Shown here piece by piece: positions 29,901 to 38,220 of a DNA stretch of 48,444 bases. A model generated the notes under the pieces. That model had not been told where the DNA came from. It saw only the letters and a list, made by a program, of their open reading frames with translations, and did no database searches. The DNA lies in the NCBI GenBank assembly GCA_003250155.1, contig QKHE01000090.1:1-48444 (forward strand), read 5' to 3'. Origin of the DNA: Chloroflexota bacterium. Lineage in GTDB: Bacteria; Chloroflexota; Limnocylindria; Limnocylindrales; CSP1-4. The position numbers and the translations under genes were made by a program. Position 1 is the stretch's first letter; every line of letters begins with the position of its first letter.

Positions 29901-29978
29901 GCCGAAGCCGCGGGGCGCGTTCGAGCCGTGCCGCGGCCGTCGTCCGGCTCACGCCGGAAGGTCGCCGCCGCTCGCTGA
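26937..29978 (+). CDS. uvrA: UvrABC system subunit A
   Basis: [60 protein letters not shown]; zinc motifs [16 protein letters not shown]; two ABC signatures. Confidence 0.98.
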   Translation: MPQDKIVVRGAREHNLKNVTVEFPRDRLVVITGLSGSGKSSLAFDTIYAEGQRRYVESLSAYARQFLGQMEKPDVDQIDGLSPAISIDQKGASRNPRSTVGTVTEIYDHLRLLFARIGHPHCPVCGREIERQTVQQIVDQVLTLPEGSRLLVLGPLVKDRKTEGDRIFEAARRQGFVRVRVDGETYDLAEAPTLDKYKRHTIDVVVDRYVVRRAEAPADWARDDRGRPIDPATGEALDDPDRPRLADSVETALRLGEGVVLIAPAARDGEAPPFEERRYSERYSCPYDGTTIDELEPRSFSFNSPHGACPTCTGLGTRLEIDPGLVIPDKGKSVLAGAVVPWSRMPTDASWRMKISEAIFREHGWDPAAPVRDLPPEAVEYLLYAPRDAEQVVIRYRHERGENSYKANFEGAVTNLERRYRETDSEYIKTELEKYMVERPCPACGGKRLRPEALAVTVDGRDISGVADLSITDALEWANTLPDRVTERERTIAYQVLKEIRARLGFLVDVGLDYLTVNRTSQTLSGGEAQRIRLATQIGTTLMGCLYILDEPSIGLHQRDNAKLIATLTRLRDLGNTVLVVEHDEETIRTADWVIDIGPGAGEHGGEIVANGRLEAILGEPRSITGAYLRGDRSVPLPARRRKGNGKRLVVRGAREHNLKAIDVAFPLGTFVAVTGVSGSGKSTLVTEVLYRALARDLYASRATVGAHATIDGVELVDKVIEIDQSPIGRTPRSNPATYVGLFTPIRELFAATPEARVRGYGPGRFSFNVKGGRCENCKGDGIIKIEMQFLPDVYVPCEVCKGARYNREALEIHYKGRSIAEVLEMTVEEALQFFSAVPKVHAKLQTLNDVGLGYIHLGQPATTLSGGEAQRVKLSTELSRRATGKTLYVLDEPTTGLHFADVEKLLQVLHRLVETGNTVVVIEHNLDVIKTADWIIDLGPEGGARGGEIVAEGPPEAIARARRSATGEYLARVLRGEPLVPLSDVTFAEAAGRVRAVPRPSSGSRRKVAAAR

Positions 29979-29981
29979 CAA

Positions 29982-30006
29982 GCGGATCGCCCGAGAACCG
30001 ATCCGC
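29982..30006. terminator. Hairpin after uvrA
   Basis: GCGGATCG CCCGAGAAC CGATCCGC, perfect 8-bp stem just after the uvrA stop. Confidence 0.45.
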
Positions 30007-30082
30007 CCGTTGCGGCGTACCTAACGGGAGAGGCTATCTCGGCCGCGCGCCAATGCCGCGGCGAGATCGGAAGGAGGACCAC

Positions 30083-30319
30083 ATGCGCCGATTTCGGTTG
30101 ACCCTGGCTCTCACCCTCGCGGCACTGCTCGGACTCGGCATCGCGGCCGGCCCCGTCGCCGCACACGGGCCATGCGACGACGTCAATGGCGACGGGTCGC
30201 CGTCGGGTTGGGAGTACGGTCGGTTCCACATCTCGTCCCATGCGCCGCATGGGATCGGCGTCGGCGCCCACAATCCGGGGACGCACCAGGGCTTCTCGCT
30301 CTGCCTCGGCGTGCACTGA
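30083..30319 (+). CDS. Small secreted protein (78 aa, His/Gly-rich mature region)
   Basis: AAGGAGG RBS; signal peptide MRRFRLTLALTLAALLGLGIAAGPVAA then HGPCDDVNGDGSPSGWEYGRFHISSHAPHGIGVGAHNPGTHQGFSLCLGVH. Confidence 0.8.
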   Translation: MRRFRLTLALTLAALLGLGIAAGPVAAHGPCDDVNGDGSPSGWEYGRFHISSHAPHGIGVGAHNPGTHQGFSLCLGVH

Positions 30320-30358
30320 CGGCGCACCCGATCGCGGCCGGAAGGCCGCCGCGTGACG

Positions 30359-30389
30359 GAGACCCCGGCGGCGTGGCCGCCGGGGTCTC
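30359..30389. terminator. Perfect 14-bp hairpin
   Basis: GAGACCCCGGCGGC GTG GCCGCCGGGGTCTC; no T tract. Confidence 0.6.
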
Positions 30390-30402
30390 GTACCATCGGC
30401 GG

Positions 30403-30729
30403 ATGGCGCTGTCGCGGTCTCCCGCCCGCCACGAAATCGGCGACGTCGACGCGGCCGGACTCGAGGCGGCCGTGGCCGCCGATCGCCTCCTGGCAGCGGC
30501 GCGAGACCGAGGCCTGGATCGCTGGATCCGCTACCTCGCGCCGCTGCCGGACCGCCTGCGTGACGATCCGCTTCGCGAGCTGAAGGCCGCCGCGCGGCTC
30601 GGTCGCGCCGCGTTCGGCCCGAAGGACTCGGTTCGCGACGCACTGCCCGCCGACGTGACCGAGCCGTTCCTCGACGCGATCGATCGGCTGCTCAAGGCGA
30701 TCGCGCGGTGGGAGTCGCACCGCGCCTGA
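30403..30729 (+). CDS. Hypothetical protein (108 aa)
   Basis: ATG 30403 preceded by TACCAT-N6; translation MALSRSPARHEIGDVDAAGLEAAVAADRLLAAARDRGLDRWIRYLAPLPDRL... Confidence 0.6.
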   Translation: MALSRSPARHEIGDVDAAGLEAAVAADRLLAAARDRGLDRWIRYLAPLPDRLRDDPLRELKAAARLGRAAFGPKDSVRDALPADVTEPFLDAIDRLLKAIARWESHRA

Positions 30730-30764
30730 GCGGCGCCGCCAGATCTGGCTGCCCGTCGGCGGAT

Positions 30765-31232
30765 CTACTTCCCGTACTTGAACGGGTAGACGACCCAGGC
30801 GTCGGTCGCGACGACGTGGTGATCCGGCTCGATCGCGACCCGCGAGTGGGTCGGCTTGTAGTGCAGAACCGCCGTCGTCGGGGAACCGCCGGCGAGCTGG
30901 ACCCGCTCGACGACGGCCGCGATCGTCGTCCCGGTGTCCCAGACCTCGTCGACGACCAGGACGCGCCGGCCGCGCAGGAGAGGATCGGCCGGGAACTGCA
31001 GGAACGTCGGCTGGTCGGCCGGCTGGCCGGTGTCGTCGTAGTAGGCGACGGCGGCAACGAGGATGTTCCGGAGGCCGAGGCGGTAGGCGAGCATTCCGGC
31101 CGGGACGAGCGCGCCGCGGGTGATGCACAGCACGACGTCGTAGTCGGAGCCGATCTGCCCTGCCAGCTCGGCCACGAGGGCGTCGAGGTCGTCCCACGCG
31201 ACGATCAGCCTGTCCGGTTCGGTCACGGCCAC
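30765..31232 (-). CDS. Phosphoribosyltransferase
   Basis: PRPP-binding RRVLVVDEVWDTGTTIAAVVERV; ITRGALVPAGMLAYRLG. Start may be GTG 31226 (see leaderless finding). Confidence 0.88.
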   Translation of the reverse strand: MAVTEPDRLIVAWDDLDALVAELAGQIGSDYDVVLCITRGALVPAGMLAYRLGLRNILVAAVAYYDDTGQPADQPTFLQFPADPLLRGRRVLVVDEVWDTGTTIAAVVERVQLAGGSPTTAVLHYKPTHSRVAIEPDHHVVATDAWVVYPFKYGK

Positions 31233-31263
31233 AGGCTAGCCCCTCGGTCGGCCGAGCTGGCCG

Positions 31264-31749
31264 TCAATACACGAACGGGACCAGTGCCCGCGTCCGGCGA
31301 CGGTACGCCTCGTAGCCCGGGTAGCGCTCGCCGAGCCACGCCTCCTCGCGGCGCCGCTTGAGATCCAGGATGACCGCCAGGAGCCCTGCCGCCGCGAGGC
31401 TGCCGACCCACGGGGCGATGAGCGCCAGCCCCAGCGAGCCGATGATCAGGCCGCCATAGATCGGGTGGCGCACGAGGCGGTATGGGCCGCCCTGCACGAG
31501 CGAGCCGTCCTGGCGCGGGTACGGCAGCGCCGCGAGCGCCCGGGCCCGACTGAGCGCGAGCAGGCCGCCGCCGGCCAGCAGCCCGCCGGCCACCAGGCCA
31601 CCGATGCCGGTGACCCGCAGCACGCCTCCCAGCCCATCGGCGGGTGGCGCCGGGGCAAGCCCCCAGGCCACGCCGATGAGGACGAACGCAGCGAATTGCA
31701 GGACGACCCAGCCTTCGCCGCGCCGACCGAGCGCCGGGATCGATGTCAT
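31264..31749 (-). CDS. Isoprenylcysteine methyltransferase-like membrane protein
   Basis: QGGPYRLVRHPIYGGLIIGSLGLAL...RRREEAWLGERYPGYEAYRRRTRALVPFVY; start overlaps the helicase stop. Confidence 0.85.
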   Translation of the reverse strand: MTSIPALGRRGEGWVVLQFAAFVLIGVAWGLAPAPPADGLGGVLRVTGIGGLVAGGLLAGGGLLALSRARALAALPYPRQDGSLVQGGPYRLVRHPIYGGLIIGSLGLALIAPWVGSLAAAGLLAVILDLKRRREEAWLGERYPGYEAYRRRTRALVPFVY

Positions 31750-33416
31750 GCCGGAAAGCGTACCGGGACGGCGCTCGGAAGCCCCAGCTCCTCCGGCGTG
31801 AACGCTTCCAGCAGGAACGGCGACGGCAGGCCCGGATCGAACGTCAGCGCCAGCGACCGTCGGGCGCGGGTCCAGGCGACGTAGGCAAGTCGACGCTCCT
31901 CCTCGAGCGCGCGGGCCGGCTCGGCCGCCTCGGCGACGGACCGCGCGCTCGGGAACCGCACCGCGTCGAGGCCGATGACCGCGACGTGGTCGAACTCGAG
32001 ACCCTTGGTGCCATGCGCCGTTGCGAGGGTGAGTCGCGCGTCCTCCCGCCGCAGCGCGGCGAGGCGATCGAGCGTCCAGCGGATTCCCGCCTCGAGGTCG
32101 GCGAGATCGCGGCAGCCGGCCGCCCACGCCAGGAGCGCCGTCGCGACCCGGCGTCGATCGGCGTCCTCGGCCGGCGGGTCGACCGTGGTGGGGTCCACCG
32201 GACCCGGCTCGGCCCCGATCCGCCCGAGCCGGACCAGCAGCGGCAGGTCGGCGTCTGTGCGGGCCGCCGCCGCCAGAAGTGGACTGACGTGCGGTGACTC
32301 CACCGGCAGGGCGAGCTCGGCCGCCCGGAACGGGATTCCCAGGCGAATCGCAGCCACCGCGACCGGCAACAGCTCGCGGTTCGTCCGGGCCAGGACAGCC
32401 CGCGTGGAGTCGTCCGCCGGCCAGGAGTTGAGGATCGCCGCCGCCACCTGGACGTCGTCCGCCGCCGAGGGCACGAGGACGAGGCGGCCCTCGGCGGCGG
32501 GCCCGGGGCGAACCACCTTCGCGAACCGTTCGCGGTTGTGCTCCACCAGCCGCACGGCACGCTCGAGCACGATGGCCGGGCAGCGGTAGTTCGTCTCCAG
32601 GTCCACCCGCCGCAGCCCGGGCAGCGCCTCGGCGGCGAGGTTCAACAGCCGGCGCACGTCGGCCAGGCGCCAGCCGTAGATGCTCTGGTCGTCATCGCCG
32701 ACGAGGAAGACGCGGTTCGATGGTGCCGCGAGCAGCAGCGCCATCCGGAGCTGGCTCCGATCGAGGTCCTGGGCCTCGTCCACGAGCAGGTGCCCACAGC
32801 GCTCGCGCCACCGCCGGAGCACGTCCCCGTCGCCCGAGAGCAGCCGCAGCGAGCGCGCCACGAGGTCGTCGAAGTCGAGGCCGCCGCGACGCTCGATCTC
32901 GCGCTCGTAGGCCGCGTAGGTCCGTGCGACGACGCCGGCCTCTGGGTCGGCCTCGATGGCGCGCGGATCGACGTCGAGGTCCAGCTTGAAGCGCGACATG
33001 AGCGTGTCGAGTCGCCGACGCTCGGCGGCATCCGCGTCGGGGCGGACCGCGCGCAGCAGCGCCTCGCGGTCGAGGAGCGGCTCGACCGGCCGCCCGGCGT
33101 CCCGCAGCACCTCCAGGCCGAGCGCGTGGAACGTCCGAACCCGGACGCCCGCTGCCAGTCGCTCGCCGAGCGGCGCCAGCGCCGCATCGAGCCGCTCACG
33201 GAGCTCCTCCGCGGCGCGCCGGTTGAACGTCAACGCGCAGATCGCCTCCGGCGCGACGCCCCGATCGACGAGCCAGGCGATCCGCGCGACCAGGGTCGAG
33301 GTCTTGCCCGAGCCGGCCGGCGCGACGCACAGCACCGGCCCATCCGGGGCGGTCGCGGCCCGTCGCTGGCCACCATCGAGGCGGGCGAGGCGCTCCGTGA
33401 CCGCGGGGTGTGTCAT
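31746..33416 (-). CDS. Short UvrD/PcrA-like superfamily I helicase
   Basis: VAPAGSGKTSTLVARIAWLV, LLVDEAQDLDRSQLRMALLLA, GDDDQSIYGWRLADV, LATAHGTKGLEFDHVAVIGLD, RRLAYVAWTRARRSLALTF. Confidence 0.92.
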   Translation of the reverse strand: MTHPAVTERLARLDGGQRRAATAPDGPVLCVAPAGSGKTSTLVARIAWLVDRGVAPEAICALTFNRRAAEELRERLDAALAPLGERLAAGVRVRTFHALGLEVLRDAGRPVEPLLDREALLRAVRPDADAAERRRLDTLMSRFKLDLDVDPRAIEADPEAGVVARTYAAYEREIERRGGLDFDDLVARSLRLLSGDGDVLRRWRERCGHLLVDEAQDLDRSQLRMALLLAAPSNRVFLVGDDDQSIYGWRLADVRRLLNLAAEALPGLRRVDLETNYRCPAIVLERAVRLVEHNRERFAKVVRPGPAAEGRLVLVPSAADDVQVAAAILNSWPADDSTRAVLARTNRELLPVAVAAIRLGIPFRAAELALPVESPHVSPLLAAAARTDADLPLLVRLGRIGAEPGPVDPTTVDPPAEDADRRRVATALLAWAAGCRDLADLEAGIRWTLDRLAALRREDARLTLATAHGTKGLEFDHVAVIGLDAVRFPSARSVAEAAEPARALEEERRLAYVAWTRARRSLALTFDPGLPSPFLLEAFTPEELGLPSAVPVRFPA

Positions 33417-33622
33417 CGTGCGAGTGTCGGGCTGGCGGCTCACCACCCGATTTGGTGCCGCTCGCTGATCGTGGCGTGGGCTGTATACGGTGCTCGCGTC
33501 CCGCTATCATCGGCCCCGGCCGGTCAGGCTCGTGGGTGGAGGCCACGGGACCCGCAGACACACCGCGCCTTTGATCACACAGGCTCGGGCGTCACGTACG
33601 GGCGCTCGCCACGGAGGAGTCC

Positions 33623-34678
33623 ATGGATCACAAGCGGCCGCTCGTCGGCCTCGCCATCACGGCGCTCTTCGTCGCTGCCTGCAGCGGCGATGGAGCGACC
33701 CCGTCCCCGTCAGCGGGGACGCCAACCAGCAACCCGACCACGAACCCGACCCCGACCGAAGATACCAGCATGAACTGGCCGGACCACATCGTCATCGGCT
33801 TCGTGCCGTCCCGTGATGCGGCGGCCCTGGTCGAGACCATCCAGCCGATCGCGGACTACCTGACCGCGCAGCTGGGGATCGACGTCGAAGGCTTCGTCTC
33901 GACCGACTACACCGGACTGGTCACCGCGATGGAGACCGGCCAGGCGCAGATCGGCGCGTTCAACCCGTACGGCATCCTGCAGGCCGTCGAGCGCGCCAAC
34001 GGCGAGTTCATCCTCCAGTCGGAGCGCTTCGGCAGCGGCACGTACCACACGCAGTTCATGACGAACAACCCGGATCGGTACTGCACGATCTCGCCGCCCG
34101 TCCAGAATGAGCGCGAGAGCTCGATCAACCCGGGCACGTTCCTCAACTGCAACGGCACCGAGCGCGGGCCAAGCGACACGCCCGAGGGTCCGATCGGCAC
34201 CGACACGATCGCCAACATCCCTGCCGGCACGACCGTGTCGTTCGTGACCGAGACCTCGTCGTCCGGGTACATCTTCCCGGCAACGGTCCTGATCACCAGC
34301 GGCATCGCGCTCGACAGCATCAACCCGCTGTTCGCCGGCGCCCACGACGCCTCGGCGATCGCCGTCTGTAACGGCGACGCGGAGGTCGGCGTGAGCTTCG
34401 ACGACGCCCGCTCCGAGGCCACGACGGAGTGCGACCTCGAGTCGAAGGTGGTCGTCTTCGCCTATGGCGGCGAGATTCCGAACGACGGGATCGTCGTCGC
34501 CGGTGACCTGCAGCCCAGCCTCAAGGCGGCGATCCACGACGCGCTGCTCGCCTACGCGGAGAGCGAGGCCGGCAACGAAGTCCTCCGCGCCGTGTACAAC
34601 ATCACCGCGTTCACCGAGCCGAATCTCGCGTCGCTCGACATCGTCCGGGCGGCAGCCGAGAATCTCGGACTCGACTAG
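33623..34678 (+). CDS. phnD: PhnD-like phosphonate/phosphite ABC transporter substrate-binding lipoprotein
   Basis: Lipobox FVAACSG; IVIGFVPSRDAAALVETIQPIADYLTAQLGIDVEGFVSTDYTGLVTAMETGQAQIGAF; linked to phnC/phnE. Confidence 0.88.
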   Translation: MDHKRPLVGLAITALFVAACSGDGATPSPSAGTPTSNPTTNPTPTEDTSMNWPDHIVIGFVPSRDAAALVETIQPIADYLTAQLGIDVEGFVSTDYTGLVTAMETGQAQIGAFNPYGILQAVERANGEFILQSERFGSGTYHTQFMTNNPDRYCTISPPVQNERESSINPGTFLNCNGTERGPSDTPEGPIGTDTIANIPAGTTVSFVTETSSSGYIFPATVLITSGIALDSINPLFAGAHDASAIAVCNGDAEVGVSFDDARSEATTECDLESKVVVFAYGGEIPNDGIVVAGDLQPSLKAAIHDALLAYAESEAGNEVLRAVYNITAFTEPNLASLDIVRAAAENLGLD

Positions 34679-34691
34679 GACCGAGAGACGA

Positions 34692-34721
34692 GAGGGACGG
34701 GACCCATCGGGCCCGTCCCTC
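34692..34721. terminator. Hairpin between phnD and phnC (terminator or attenuator)
   Basis: GAGGGACGGG acccatcggg CCCGTCCCTC, followed by TTGGTTTCT. Confidence 0.65.
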
Positions 34722-34735
34722 TTGGTTTCTGACCC

Positions 34736-35512
34736 ATGATCGTCTTCGACCACGCCTCGGTGACCTACCCGGGGGGCGTCCATGCGCTGAAGGACATCTC
34801 GCTCGAGATCCCGGACGGCGAGATGATGGTCATCGTCGGCCTCTCGGGCGCGGGCAAGTCGACCCTCATCCGGGCGATCAACGGCCTCGTCCCGTTGACC
34901 GACGGTGACGTGATCGTCGACGGCGTGAGCGTTCGCAAGGCCAGTGGCGATCAGCTGCGCCGACTGCGCTCGAAGATCGGCATGATCTTCCAGACGTTCA
35001 ACCTCGTGAAGCGCACGAGCGTCCTCAACAATGTCCTGATGGGCCGGCTCCACACGACCGGCACCGCGCGGTCACTGTTCGGCTGGTACAAGCCGGCCGA
35101 CGTCGAGATCGCGATGCAGGCGCTCGAACGGGTCGACATCGTCGAGAAGGCCTACGTGCGGGCCGCCAACCTGTCGGGCGGCCAGCAGCAGCGGGTCGGC
35201 ATTGCCCGGGCGCTGGCCCAGGAGCCGACGATCATCCTCGCCGACGAGCCCGTCGCCAGCCTCGATCCGCCGACCAGCCACGTCGTGATGCGGGACCTCC
35301 AGCGGATCAACCGCGATCTCGGGATCACGACGATCGTGAACCTCCACTTCCTCGACCTGGCGAAGGTCTACTGCGAGCGGATCATCGGGCTCCGTGCCGG
35401 CGAGCTCGTCTACGACGGCACTGGCGCTCAGGCCGACGAGGGGGTGTTCCGCGACATCTACGGCCGCTCGCTCACGGCCGACGACCTTCTCGAGGCTCCA
35501 TCGCTCACATGA
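34736..35512 (+). CDS. phnC: Phosphonate-type ABC transporter ATP-binding protein
   Basis: GLSGAGKSTLIRAINGLV, NLSGGQQQRVGIARALAQEPTIILADEPVASLDPPTS. Confidence 0.94.
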   Translation: MIVFDHASVTYPGGVHALKDISLEIPDGEMMVIVGLSGAGKSTLIRAINGLVPLTDGDVIVDGVSVRKASGDQLRRLRSKIGMIFQTFNLVKRTSVLNNVLMGRLHTTGTARSLFGWYKPADVEIAMQALERVDIVEKAYVRAANLSGGQQQRVGIARALAQEPTIILADEPVASLDPPTSHVVMRDLQRINRDLGITTIVNLHFLDLAKVYCERIIGLRAGELVYDGTGAQADEGVFRDIYGRSLTADDLLEAPSLT

Positions 35513-36345
35513 CCGTGGCGGCAGGAGCCGAGAGCCGCCGGCCGGCCAAACCGCGCCCATCGCTCGCGATCCCGATCGGCCTCGTCACGTTCGCCGTCAT
35601 CACCTGGATCTCGGTCAGTCGCGAGTTCGGCATCGACCTCAACCTCGGCGAGCTCGCGGAGAACATCACCCGCGGCGCCCGGATCCTCGTGCGCGAGGAC
35701 ACCAACCCCGCGGACCGCGGCCTCCTCAACCCGAACTGGGTGTTCCTGACGGAGACGGCCGAGCCGATGCTCGAGACGTTCGCGATGGCGGTCCTCGCCT
35801 CGGTCATGGGCTGCGGGCTGGCGCTGCCGGTGTCGTTCCTCGTGTCCCGGGTGACGGCGCCCAACGGGCTGGTGCTGTCGATCGGTCGGGCCATCCTGAG
35901 CGTCATCCGCGCGATCCCCGACATCCTCTACGCCCTCCTCTTCGTCGCCGCCGTCGGCGTCGGACCGCTGCCGGGCATCCTGGCCCTGCTGTTCTTCAAC
36001 ATCGGGGTCACCGTGAAGCTGCTGTCCGAGACCGTGGACGGCGTCGATCCCGGTCCGATCGAGGCCGGCCGGGCGAGCGGCGCGACGGGCATGCAGACGA
36101 CGCGCTGGGCGGTCGTGCCTCAGATCCTGCCCAACTACGTCGCGTACTCGCTCTACGTGTTCGAGCTCAACATCCGTGCGTCCACCGTGCTCGGCATCGT
36201 CGGCGCCGGCGGCATCGGCCGGATGCTGTACCGCGAGTACGGCTTCTTCCACTGGAGCAACGTCTCGGTGATCATCGTCGAGCTGTTCGTCATGGTCTTC
36301 CTGATCGAGCTCGTCTCGATCTGGCTGCGGCGCCGGCTGGTATGA
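35509..36345 (+). CDS. phnE: Phosphonate-type ABC transporter permease
   Basis: TM-rich; RAIPDILYALLFVAAVGVGPLPGILAL, GVDPGPIEAGRASGATGMQTTRWAVVPQILPNYVAYSLYVFELNIRASTVLGIVGAGGIG. Confidence 0.93.
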   Translation: MTVAAGAESRRPAKPRPSLAIPIGLVTFAVITWISVSREFGIDLNLGELAENITRGARILVREDTNPADRGLLNPNWVFLTETAEPMLETFAMAVLASVMGCGLALPVSFLVSRVTAPNGLVLSIGRAILSVIRAIPDILYALLFVAAVGVGPLPGILALLFFNIGVTVKLLSETVDGVDPGPIEAGRASGATGMQTTRWAVVPQILPNYVAYSLYVFELNIRASTVLGIVGAGGIGRMLYREYGFFHWSNVSVIIVELFVMVFLIELVSIWLRRRLV

Positions 36346-37229
36346 ACGGGACGAACAACGCCGGACCGCCGCGCGAGAGCCGACCGCGCCGGCCATCGAA
36401 CGCGAAGCGCAACGTGGCGTTCATCTTCGCGCTGCTGGTCATCGTCGGCTCGGTGCTGTCGGTCGACATCAAGTACGAGCGCCTCGTCGACCTGCCGGCC
36501 GGGATCTGGCTGGTCGTCTACAAGATGTACTTCGAGCGCGGCCCCGACCTGAGCTACCTCGGCGTCTCGATCGAGCACATGGTCCAGTCGATCGAGATCG
36601 CCTGGGTCGGCACGATCATCGGCGCCGTGCTGTCGCTTCCGATCGGCTTCGTGGCCGCCAAGAACGTCTCGAGCGGCATCATCTCGAACGTCTTTCGCCA
36701 GGTGCTCAACGGCATCCGGGCGTTCCCCGAGCTGGTCCTGGCGGTGGCGATCTTCATCCCGATCGCGGGCCTCGGCCCGGTCGCCGGTGCGCTGGCGATC
36801 GGGATCCACTCCGTCGGCACGCTCGGCAAGCTGACCGCCGAGGTCGTCGAGGGCATCGATGCCGGTCCGGTCGAGGCGGCCCGCGCCTCGGGCGGGCGGT
36901 GGGTGCAGATCCAGCGCTGGGGGGTGCTGCCCCAGGTGCTGCCAGAGATCGTGGCGTTCTGGCTGTATCGCTTCGAGATCAACATCCGGGCCGCCGCGGT
37001 GCTCGGGGTCGTCGGCGCCGGCGGCATCGGCTTCATCGTCCAGCAGACGATCGTCTTCGGGCGCTTCCCGCTGGCCGGCACGGCGCTGCTGGTCGTCATC
37101 ATCGCCACGATCCTGGTCGATACGGTCTCGGGCTGGGTTCGGCGCCGGATCATCGAGGGGGTCGAGACGCGACGGATCGTCGACGCCGAGATCGAGCAGC
37201 CGGCGCTGGTCGACGGCAGCGCCGCCTGA
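36342..37229 (+). CDS. phnE: Second phosphonate-type ABC transporter permease
   Basis: ATGA overlap; GIRAFPELVLAVAIFIPIAGLGPVAGALAIGIHSVGTLGKLTAEVVEGIDAGPVEAARASGGRWVQIQRWGVLPQVLPEIVAFWLYRFEINIRAAAVLGVVGAGGIG. Confidence 0.93.
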   Translation: MNGTNNAGPPRESRPRRPSNAKRNVAFIFALLVIVGSVLSVDIKYERLVDLPAGIWLVVYKMYFERGPDLSYLGVSIEHMVQSIEIAWVGTIIGAVLSLPIGFVAAKNVSSGIISNVFRQVLNGIRAFPELVLAVAIFIPIAGLGPVAGALAIGIHSVGTLGKLTAEVVEGIDAGPVEAARASGGRWVQIQRWGVLPQVLPEIVAFWLYRFEINIRAAAVLGVVGAGGIGFIVQQTIVFGRFPLAGTALLVVIIATILVDTVSGWVRRRIIEGVETRRIVDAEIEQPALVDGSAA

Positions 37230-37235
37230 CGCCAA

Positions 37236-38195
37236 TCAGTCCGGGCCGCCCGCGGCTCGCGGCTGCCGAGCGCGCCGCCGGGCGCCGACGAGCGGCGCGA
37301 TCTGGACGATCGCCACGCCGACCGTCACGACCGCCAGGCCGAGGACCTGGCGCGCGTCGAGCGCCTCGCCGAGGAAGATCCAGGCCATGATCGCGACCAT
37401 GACCAGCAGGAGGTTGAGGATCGTGCTCGACTCGACCGCGGTCAGGACGCGCAGGGCTCGGTTGAAGAGGGTGAACGCGAAGGCCGTGTTGACCGCCGCC
37501 AGCCAGGCAATGATCGCCCAGCCGCGCCCGTCGAGGGACGGCCAGCCTTCGAGCGCCACGCCCGTCCCCAGCAGCGCCAGGCTGCCGATGACCATCGACA
37601 CCGAGGTCACGCCGACCGCGCCGCCGAGGCGGCCCTGCGCGTCGCGGTTCACGTCGCGGGCCATGTGCTGGCCGACGGTCGACGCGGCCGCGCAGACCAC
37701 GGCGCTGCCGAGCCCGAACCAGCCAGCCCCGCCGAGCTCGACCATGCCGAAGTAGAGGGCCGCGCCGGCGACGAGCAGCACGATCCCGCCAAGTTGGAGC
37801 GGCGATGCGCGCTCGGCGCCGCGCAGCCACGCAACCACCCCGATCCAGACCGGGATCGTCGCCAGGACGAGGCCGACGGTCGCCGCCGGGAGGACCGCCA
37901 GGGCCGCGAACTGGGTGCCCTGGGCGAGGGCATAGAAGACGACGCCGAGGATCAGCAGCCGGCGGCCGAGCGATCGATCGATGCCGGGTCCGTCGCGCCG
38001 GGCCGATCTGAGTGCCCGCCAGCCGAACGGCAGGAGCAGCGCCGCGGCCAGCGCGTAGCGCAGGCCGGCGAACGAGACCGGCTGCAGGTCGAGATCGTCA
38101 AGGCCGATTTTGATCAGGACCCAGGACGTCGCCCACAGGAATGTCACGAGGAGCGTCTGGGCGGCGGCCACGAGCCGAGCCTGCTCGGTCGCCAC
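37236..38195 (-). CDS. EamA/DMT-family transporter
   Basis: About ten hydrophobic segments; LLVTFLWATSWVLIKIGLDDLDLQPVSFAGLRYALAAALLL; ...SSTILNLLLVMVAIMAWIFLGEALDARQVLGLAVV. Confidence 0.88.
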   Translation of the reverse strand: MATEQARLVAAAQTLLVTFLWATSWVLIKIGLDDLDLQPVSFAGLRYALAAALLLPFGWRALRSARRDGPGIDRSLGRRLLILGVVFYALAQGTQFAALAVLPAATVGLVLATIPVWIGVVAWLRGAERASPLQLGGIVLLVAGAALYFGMVELGGAGWFGLGSAVVCAAASTVGQHMARDVNRDAQGRLGGAVGVTSVSMVIGSLALLGTGVALEGWPSLDGRGWAIIAWLAAVNTAFAFTLFNRALRVLTAVESSTILNLLLVMVAIMAWIFLGEALDARQVLGLAVVTVGVAIVQIAPLVGARRRARQPRAAGGPD

Positions 38196-38220
38196 GGGGG
38201 ACGACTCGTCGGCCGTCGGC

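Noticed and set aside
30036-30067. Leader hairpin before the small secreted protein considered as a riboswitch
   Set aside because: It is a single simple stem with no match to a riboswitch core that I know; kept only as a structured leader.
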